Part shown: in pieces, positions 58,459 to 64,000 of the stretch
How the letters are laid out: every line of letters starts with the position of its first letter
Numbering within the stretch: the first letter of the stretch is position 1
Origin: an uncultured Sutterella sp.
GTDB lineage: Bacteria > Pseudomonadota > Gammaproteobacteria > Burkholderiales > Burkholderiaceae_F
DNA length: 64,000 bases
NCBI GenBank assembly: GCA_905213905.1
Contig: CAJMKD010000008.1
Coordinates: 1 to 64,000 of the forward strand
Direction: 5' to 3'
Made by a program: the position numbers and the translations under genes
Notes under the pieces: generated by a model
Database searches by the model: none
The model's input: only the letters and a program-made list of their open reading frames with translations
Told to the model about the DNA's origin: nothing

Positions 58459-61014
58459 TCAAAGTCTTGAAGCAATGCGCTCTTCGAGGAAGGCTGCCTG
58501 ACGCCGCTGCTCTTCGCTGCCGTGCCGGCGCACTTCTTCAAGCAGCTCATGCGCTTCCTTCAACGCGCCGAGGCCGATGAAGGAATTGGCGAGCTTCAGC
58601 TTGCCGTCGTAGGCGCTCCACTGTGCGCGCTCCTTTTCGCTCGGCTGCCTTTCAGCAAAGGCGGGCTCTTCGGGATGCGCCTTGAGCGCAGCGGGCGCAG
58701 CAGCTTCTGCCGACTCGGCAGCGTCAACCGACTCCGTTGCCAAGGGCTTTTCCGCAGGCGCTTCCATCGGTTCGGGCTCAAGCGGCGCCACGTAGCGGGA
58801 AGATGCAATCGGCCGGAAATCGTCTTCAGGCTTCACTGCGTCCGCCTTTTCGAGAGGCTTCGCTCCGTCGGCGACGAGCGCGCTGTTTTCCTCACCTTCG
58901 AGCTCCAGCGAAACGCCGGCAACGGCGGCGGCAACGTCAATGGGACGCTCAGGCGTCGAGCGCGGCGCATCCTCGTCGAGCGGCGGCAGCTCATCGTCAT
59001 TGGGATCGAGCCAGGGCTGATCGGCGGGCGGCACATAGGAAGGCGAGGAGGGTTCGCCCGCAGCCTGCGCCGCAGCGTCCGAGGCCGGCGCCTGCGGCGC
59101 TTCTGCCTCATCCTTCGCCTCTTCGAGCGGCGCTTCGCCGGGCGCGGCTTCGCGGGGCTTCTCTTCGCTCGCCCCCGTCTTGGCCGCCTCCATCTGCGCG
59201 CGGACGTATTCGATTGAGCCCGCGCCCATGGCGCCCGCCGTGGTGCCGTTCTTCACAGCTTCGGAAACGGTTGCGTCAACGGCGCGAAGCTGCGCATCGG
59301 TTGCGGGCTCGACACTCGCAAATCCAATCTTGCCGCTCTTGCCGCCTTGCGCCTCAGGCGAACGCTCTGCGCTGCCGTCGCTCTCGTCGCGGCGGCTTCT
59401 CGTCCAGACGAGGCCGCCCAAAATGGCCGCCACGATGACGATAAGCGCAAGCCAGGGCATGGAGAGACCCGAATCCTTGGTTACCTGCTCATCCGTTTTT
59501 GTCGTCTCTGCTGCCTGCGAAGCAGCATCATCGCTGGCTTTGCCTGCAGCGGTCGAATCGCCGGACGGCGCCGGCTCTGCGGACGGCGTGGCCGGCGCCG
59601 CCGGCGCTGATTCTGCCGAAGGCACGGCGCCATCGGGCTGCGGCGCCGCAGCGCGTTCCGCCTGGCTGCCCGTGGGCGCATCGGCGGCTTCGTTCGGCAT
59701 CTGCGCCGTCGCGGATACTTCAATTTTCGGGCGAAGCTCTTCTTCGCTCGGAATGGCGATGGGCGCGCGCGGCGCGGACGGCTGCGCCGATTCGGGCTTC
59801 GCCGTGCCGTCAGCGGGAGCGGCAGCGCCTGAAGCCGACGCTGCCGGCGCCGCAGCAGCGGCAGCAACAGCCGTCTCGCCCTCGGCTGGGGCCTGGCTCG
59901 GCAGAGCCGCGTCAGTTTGCGATGCCGGCTTATCAGGCGCAGCGGCCGATGCGCCGGACGCTAACGCGGGCGCAGCGCAGCTCGCGAGCGCATTGGCGCC
60001 CGCGCTGCCCACCGTGCTCACGCTCGCGCCCTTGGCGCGAGCCGCGTTCTGCGCATTGGCAACCGCTTCGGCGCATTCGAGCGAAACACGCTGCGCTTCA
60101 ATGAGGTTCTTGGTCGGCGCCGGAATTTCTGCGGCGGCGCCGTGCATTTCACGGAACGCCGCTTCAGCATCAACGGCAAGCACCGTCTCGAGCGAGGGCG
60201 GCGCAAGCGTCGCGCCAGGCTTGAGCCTCGAGGCGTCGCCATTTTCAAAGGCGCTCGGATTCCCGGCAGTAAAGGCGCTGGCGAGCTGCTCGAGCGTTGC
60301 GCCCTGGTAGCTCGGCCAATAGAGCTTGGCGATGGACCAGAGGGTCATGTCGCGCTGCACGTGGAAAGGCTCTTCTGCGCTGAAGCCGTTGAGCGCTACG
60401 TATTCCTTCACGACCTGAGGCGCATAGCGGCCGCGGCGGACTTTCTTCGTCTGAGGCTTTTGCGATGCCGCTTGAGGAGCAGCGGCACCCTCTTCCGCGG
60501 CTTTCTCTTCAGCGGCAGGCTGAGCCGATTTTTCCGGCAGCGCATATCCGGGATGCGCCACGCTCGGCACTGCGGGCTTCAGCGCCGTGCGTTCGCCCGT
60601 CGGCGAAACAACGTAAGCGCCGTTCTGCGCACTGATCGCGTATTCGCGAACCGTGACGACGCCGCCCGCATTGAGTTCGATCAGAAGCGGAAAGCTGCCC
60701 TCAATGCGTTCTTTTCCGAGCACCCGCACCCGGATGCCGTTCTTCGCGGAATCCTTTGCGATGCGCAGGCCCTCAACTTCCTCGGGCCAGGCAACGCCCT
60801 GCCGCTCATAGGTCGACGGCGGCGCCACCCGAACAAGCAGGGGCGAAACAGACAGGTCGACGTCGTCGATTTCGAGCACTGCGTTGAGCGGCTCGCCTGG
60901 TCGGCTTTCCACCGTGAGTGCCCCGAGCGATACGGCCGCCGCAGATGCGGAGGCCGCGGCAAAGGCGAAAGAAAGAAGAAGGGCGGCAGACTTGCGTGCG
61001 AACATGACTGACAT
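58459..61014 (-). CDS. fimV: FimV/HubP-family polar protein
   Basis: This 851-residue protein has a signal peptide (about 1-25; start at 61014 or at ATG 61005). The periplasmic FimV N-terminal domain includes VSLGALTVESRPGEPLNAVLEI, and a LysM-like region has FHVQRDMTLWSIAKLYWPSYQGATLEQLASA near 222-250. A long Ala/Pro/Ser-rich stretch follows, then a transmembrane helix (about 535-553, MPWLALIVIVAAILGGLVW). The acidic cytoplasmic part ends in the FimV C-terminal TPR-like motif (YDGKLKLANSFIGLGALKEAHELLEEV). FimV proteins organise cell poles and type IV pili. Its position upstream of truA is conserved. Confidence 0.92.
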   Translation of the reverse strand: MSVMFARKSAALLLSFAFAAASASAAAVSLGALTVESRPGEPLNAVLEIDDVDLSVSPLLVRVAPPSTYERQGVAWPEEVEGLRIAKDSAKNGIRVRVLGKERIEGSFPLLIELNAGGVVTVREYAISAQNGAYVVSPTGERTALKPAVPSVAHPGYALPEKSAQPAAEEKAAEEGAAAPQAASQKPQTKKVRRGRYAPQVVKEYVALNGFSAEEPFHVQRDMTLWSIAKLYWPSYQGATLEQLASAFTAGNPSAFENGDASRLKPGATLAPPSLETVLAVDAEAAFREMHGAAAEIPAPTKNLIEAQRVSLECAEAVANAQNAARAKGASVSTVGSAGANALASCAAPALASGASAAAPDKPASQTDAALPSQAPAEGETAVAAAAAAPAASASGAAAPADGTAKPESAQPSAPRAPIAIPSEEELRPKIEVSATAQMPNEAADAPTGSQAERAAAPQPDGAVPSAESAPAAPATPSAEPAPSGDSTAAGKASDDAASQAAETTKTDEQVTKDSGLSMPWLALIVIVAAILGGLVWTRSRRDESDGSAERSPEAQGGKSGKIGFASVEPATDAQLRAVDATVSEAVKNGTTAGAMGAGSIEYVRAQMEAAKTGASEEKPREAAPGEAPLEEAKDEAEAPQAPASDAAAQAAGEPSSPSYVPPADQPWLDPNDDELPPLDEDAPRSTPERPIDVAAAVAGVSLELEGEENSALVADGAKPLEKADAVKPEDDFRPIASSRYVAPLEPEPMEAPAEKPLATESVDAAESAEAAAPAALKAHPEEPAFAERQPSEKERAQWSAYDGKLKLANSFIGLGALKEAHELLEEVRRHGSEEQRRQAAFLEERIASRL

Positions 61015-61436
61015 AGGAAGAGCGAAGAACGCCGGCTACAGGCCGGGTGCGGCCCACAGGCCCGCGTTGTATCGGTATGCGGGCAATGATAGCGCACGAG
61101 GCTTCCGAGCCGAGATCAGCCGATCGAGGTATGAAGGCGTGAAATACCCGAGCTTGCACGGCGCAGCCCCGTTTTTCCGGCCTTGTTCGATTGCGCAGGC
61201 GCGCCGCTCAGAATGCAGCTGCCGGCAGGCGCCAGCATCACCGCCCCTGAGGCCATCGGATCTCAGCTTCGGCAGCTGAAGCGGCGGCGCAGAGCAGAGG
61301 CCGCCCAATGCCGATGCAGCGCCAAATAAAGTGGGGCGGCCGATCCTCTTTGAATCGGCCGCCCTTCAGCAATCGTTGCGGCTTCGCACCCAAGCGCGAA
61401 AAGGCGAAAGCGCAAAGACTGAAGAACAGGACGCGC
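61015..61436. other. Gap upstream of fimV with terminator of the deaminase gene
   Basis: No gene is supported. A long stem GGGCGGCCGAT/ATCGGCCGCCC at 61333-61364 probably terminates the minus-strand adenosine-deaminase-like gene. The rest should hold the fimV promoter; no clear consensus was seen. Confidence 0.5.
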
Positions 61437-62540
61437 TTACGAAGCGAGCTTCGGCAGCGCTGCAGCGAGTCGGTCAAACTCGTCAAGCCACTCGGTGCTC
61501 CAGCGGATCTTCGTTTCTTCGTCGACCCAGGCCGCATCAATGCTGTTCACCACCATTTCGCGAATTTCCTCGAGCGAGAAGCCGAGGTACTCGAACATGA
61601 TGCGCCAGCTCTCGGCATTGTTGACGTGATGCATCGTCGGATCGTCGGAATTCGGGAAAATCCGCAGGCCCGCGCGCTTCATCGCCCGGATCGGATGGCG
61701 GACCGCCCATTCCTCATCCGTGAAGGTGCGCAGGTAGTAGGAATTGGTCGGCACAACCGCAAAAATCACGTTTTCGTCGCGGGCGTGGCGCATCAGCGCC
61801 GGATTGTCCGTGATCGTGTAGCCGTGATCGATGCGTTCGGCGCCAAGGAGATCCATCGCCGTTTCGACATTGCGCCAATGCTCGCCGAATTCGCCCGCGT
61901 GGAGCGTGATGTGAAGCCCCGCGGCACGCGCGAGGAGAAACGCCTTCCAGAAATTTTCCGGTTCGTGATTCGTCTCGCGGTAATCGATGCCAAGACCAAT
62001 TGTCTCGTCGGCCGGATGCGCAAGCATTTCGTTCACGAGCTCAAGCGCGTCCTCCGGACTTGCCTCGCGGTCGACGGCCGGAATGAGCCGCCCGACGATG
62101 CCGTAGCGCGCCTCGCCTTCGCGAAGCCCTTCGATGATCGCCTGCTGGCCGGCTTCATAGGAAAAGTGACGCTTGAGGCCTGTCCAGTTCCAGAAGAATT
62201 CGATGTAGCGCACGCCGTGCGCGCGGGCGCTTGCCATGTGCTCAACCGTGATGCGGCGCAGCATCTCGGGCTTCTTCAGAATGTGCGCTTCAAGCGCCCG
62301 GAAGATGCGAAGCACGCCCACGGGCTTCTCGCCGCGCGTGAAGAATTCGTTCACCTCTTCTTCGGTCACGGGCGCTTCGGATTCGCGCACAAGATCCATG
62401 AAGGTGTCGCGGCTGATCGTGCCGAGCAGATGGCAGTGGAGCTCTGCACGGGGAAACGACTCGAAGAATTCGAGCCAAGGCGCGGAAAGTTCGCGATGGA
62501 AGGGGCTGTCGGGCACGAAGCCCGGATTGGTGCTGCGCAT
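61437..62540 (-). CDS. add: Adenosine-deaminase-family protein
   Basis: This 367-residue amidohydrolase-superfamily enzyme has metal and catalytic motifs in family order: ELHCHLLGT (first metal His pair, near 33-41), LHAGEFGE (His and catalytic Glu), IDHGY, and SDDPTMHH (Asp pair). The family deaminates adenosine, adenine or related 6-amino purines. The substrate cannot be fixed from sequence alone; LLGT in place of the usual LxGS/LDGS and the DDPTMHH end are mild deviations. It is a single gene with a terminator at 61333. Confidence 0.85.
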   Translation of the reverse strand: MRSTNPGFVPDSPFHRELSAPWLEFFESFPRAELHCHLLGTISRDTFMDLVRESEAPVTEEEVNEFFTRGEKPVGVLRIFRALEAHILKKPEMLRRITVEHMASARAHGVRYIEFFWNWTGLKRHFSYEAGQQAIIEGLREGEARYGIVGRLIPAVDREASPEDALELVNEMLAHPADETIGLGIDYRETNHEPENFWKAFLLARAAGLHITLHAGEFGEHWRNVETAMDLLGAERIDHGYTITDNPALMRHARDENVIFAVVPTNSYYLRTFTDEEWAVRHPIRAMKRAGLRIFPNSDDPTMHHVNNAESWRIMFEYLGFSLEEIREMVVNSIDAAWVDEETKIRWSTEWLDEFDRLAAALPKLAS

Positions 62541-62643
62541 GTGTGAAGTGCCTCAGAAAATATAGAGAGCGTCTGCGCGGGAAGAAAATCCGCCGACGCA
62601 GGCGCCTCTCATTTTAGAGCCCGTTCGTGCGGCTCGGGCCGGC

Positions 62644-63459
62644 TTAGTTTTTCGCGCCGTAGGCTTTCCGGTAAAGCAGCGCAAGCGCAGCGCCGGCGAC
62701 GATGTTGCCGAGCGTGGCGGCCGAAAGATTCTTCAGAATGCCGACCGCATCGATCGTCCCGAGCGCAATGCCTTCGGGCGCAACGCCCGACTGAACGAGA
62801 AGCCAGGCAAGCGGCAGGAAGAACATGTTGGCGACGCAGTGCTCGAAGCCGAGCGCCACAAAGGCGGTGACGGGCAGAAACACTGCGAATGCCTTGTCCA
62901 CGACCGTGCGCCCTGCGTAGCCCATCCAGACCCCGAGGCAGACGAGAAGATTGCAGAGAATGCCCTTCACGAAGATGACATCCCAGGACGCAGCCGTCTT
63001 CGCCGCTGCGGTCGAGAGAATGCCGCGGGCGAGATTGCCCGAGTCCGCCACGTGGGAAAAATAAATGAGCGCCGTGAGGGTGAGCGCGCCGAGCAAGTTG
63101 CCAAGCCAGACGCGCACCCAGTTTTCGACGGTTTTTCCCCAGCCGATCCGTCCGTCGACGGCGCCTGCGGCGATCATCGTGTTGCCCGTGAAGAGCTCCG
63201 CGCCCGCAACAAGCACGAGCAGAAGCCCAACGGAGAAGACGCCGCCCCCGGCAAACTTCTGCACCGCATAGGGCAGCGCCGCCTCGCCCGTAAAGAGCGC
63301 GCTGAATATGCCGCCGATCCCGATGTAGATGCCGGCCAAAAACGTGAGCGGCAGCTGCCGCCCGAATGAAAGCGCCGTCTTCGAGACGGCCAGATCAAGC
63401 ACCTTCGCCGTCACTTCGGCGGGCGAGAACGCATCAACGCGCTGATTTTCCTGAGCCAT
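62644..63459 (-). CDS. Formate/nitrite channel of the FocA/NirC family
   Basis: The start is ATG 63459 behind GGAGG, giving 271 residues with six hydrophobic segments. The family motifs are seen: FLAGIYIGIGGIFSALF in helix 1, the broken-helix loop AELFTGNTM, GNLLGAL, a central KGILCNLLVCLGVWM with the gating region, and GFEHCVANMFFLPLAW. These channels pass formate, nitrite or hydrosulfide. Length fits FocA or NirC; the choice between them needs phylogeny. No partner gene (pfl, nir) lies nearby. Confidence 0.92.
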   Translation of the reverse strand: MAQENQRVDAFSPAEVTAKVLDLAVSKTALSFGRQLPLTFLAGIYIGIGGIFSALFTGEAALPYAVQKFAGGGVFSVGLLLVLVAGAELFTGNTMIAAGAVDGRIGWGKTVENWVRVWLGNLLGALTLTALIYFSHVADSGNLARGILSTAAAKTAASWDVIFVKGILCNLLVCLGVWMGYAGRTVVDKAFAVFLPVTAFVALGFEHCVANMFFLPLAWLLVQSGVAPEGIALGTIDAVGILKNLSAATLGNIVAGAALALLYRKAYGAKN

Positions 63460-63781
63460 GTCGGCCTCCGCAATAACAGTTTGGAAAAATCTCGCGCGGC
63501 GCGCGCAAGCGTTTTCCGAACCGTACCGAAGAAATCGCAGGCGGTTCGAGTTGAGGCAGATGGCGAGTAGAAAAGTCAGGTCATGCGTCGGTCCGGACCG
63601 GACGACGGGCGCATTGTAGCGGCGCCGAATCGTCAGGGTCTGCCGCAGGCGCCGATTATTGCGGCTTAGGTCAAAAGGCCGAGCGAGGAGCGGCGCCCGT
63701 CGCGCGGCGCAAAGCCGCAGCAAGGCCCCTCGCGGGAAAGCCGCCCAGATTGCCCGGGACGGCTTTCTGCGCGAAGGCGCT
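63460..63781. other. Gap between channel gene and rimO
   Basis: No gene is supported. A stem AAGCCG...CGGCTT (63737-63766) with a weak U side may end rimO. GTCCGGACCGGAC near 63593 is a short palindrome of unknown meaning. A TACAAT on the minus strand near 63611-63616 could be a -10 of the channel gene. Confidence 0.35.
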
Positions 63782-64000
63782 TCAGGCTTCGGGCGGCACC
63801 TCCCGGCCGATCAGATCGTGCTCTTCGTTGTCGGTGATCCGCACCTTTACGAAGTCGCCCGGCTCGAGGCTGCGATCGGTCGTGACATAGCAGACGCCGT
63901 CAATGTTGGGCGCATCGGCCTTCGTACGGCCGACGGCGACGCCGTCCTCGTCGGGCGCCTCGTCGATCAGGACGTCGAGGGTCTGACCGATCTTGCGGCG
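63782..64000 (-). CDS. rimO: Ribosomal protein S12 methylthiotransferase, C-terminal part
   Basis: The last 72 residues of a protein continue beyond the window edge. The frame reads GQTLDVLIDE, then GRTKADAPNIDGVCYV and GDFVKVRITDNEEHDLIG, the TRAM domain typical of RimO: the ADAPxIDGxV and GDFVxVxIT...YDLxG pattern distinguishes it from MiaB. RimO adds a methylthio group to Asp of ribosomal protein S12 with radical-SAM chemistry; the SAM domain lies outside the window. The stop codon TGA is at 63782-63784. Confidence 0.85.
   Translation of the reverse strand, partial: RRKIGQTLDVLIDEAPDEDGVAVGRTKADAPNIDGVCYVTTDRSLEPGDFVKVRITDNEEHDLIGREVPPEA

Noticed and set aside
1..64000. CRISPR arrays or insertion sequences
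   Set aside because: No regularly spaced direct repeats with unique spacers and no transposase-like protein were seen. The only regular repeat is the 12-base AAGCTT series at 52494-52535, which has no spacers.

Overview
The window is bacterial chromosome, GC-rich and densely coded. Gene content and order point to a host-associated, anaerobic betaproteobacterium of the order Burkholderiales, most likely Sutterellaceae (Sutterella or a close relative). The taxonomic name is inference. The evidence is the Burkholderiales-type order fimV-truA-accD-folC-(SPOR protein)-cvpA-purF, an oxygen-sensing FNR next to hemN, several exported flavin reductases, an AssT-DsbL-DsbI sulfotransferase set, a DcuC-type carrier and a FocA/NirC channel.

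Layout. Positions 1-5714 are the right end of a prophage: a tail-fibre C-terminus, a small glycyl-radical-type peptide, a lysis cassette (coiled-coil membrane protein, holin-like protein, SAR-type endolysin, DUF7338-like protein, nested Rz/Rz1 spanins), about 900 bases of non-coding, hairpin-rich DNA with three intrinsic terminators, a small ribbon-helix-helix-like gene and a P4-type integrase that abuts the 3' end of tRNA-Ser(GGA). Positions 5.9-13 kb hold a DUF1178 protein, a hypothetical, a CstA-family carrier, a urocanate-reductase-like flavoprotein, thyA and folA. An AT-rich gap with DnaA-box-like sites (13.2-13.5 kb) precedes tRNA-Arg(ACG), tusA and alaS. Then come hemN and fnr, which are divergent with an FNR box between them, and dsbL-dsbI divergent from assT.

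Positions 23.9-31.8 kb hold a membrane protein of unknown function, then a TtrSR-like two-component system. Its operon ends in a Tat-exported flavoprotein that has lost the fumarate-reductase catalytic residues. A second Tat-exported flavoprotein that keeps them is transcribed divergently. A thioester-less alpha-2-macroglobulin and PBP1C (pbpC) follow. Positions 41.5-49.7 kb are a five-gene catabolic operon (MFS carrier, argininosuccinate-lyase-like enzyme, porin, amidohydrolase, DcuC-type carrier) with a divergent LysR regulator. After a Pro-rich exported protein and RidA, the rest is mostly housekeeping on the minus strand: purF, cvpA, a SPOR protein, folC, accD, truA, fimV, an adenosine-deaminase-like gene, a FocA/NirC channel and the 3' end of rimO.

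Common theme. Much of the accessory content fits anaerobic respiration and scavenging of small organic molecules in a gut-like niche: urocanate and related acceptors, aryl sulfates, and C4-dicarboxylates released by a lyase. The absence of trpF-trpB-trpA from their usual place between truA and accD suggests nutritional dependence.
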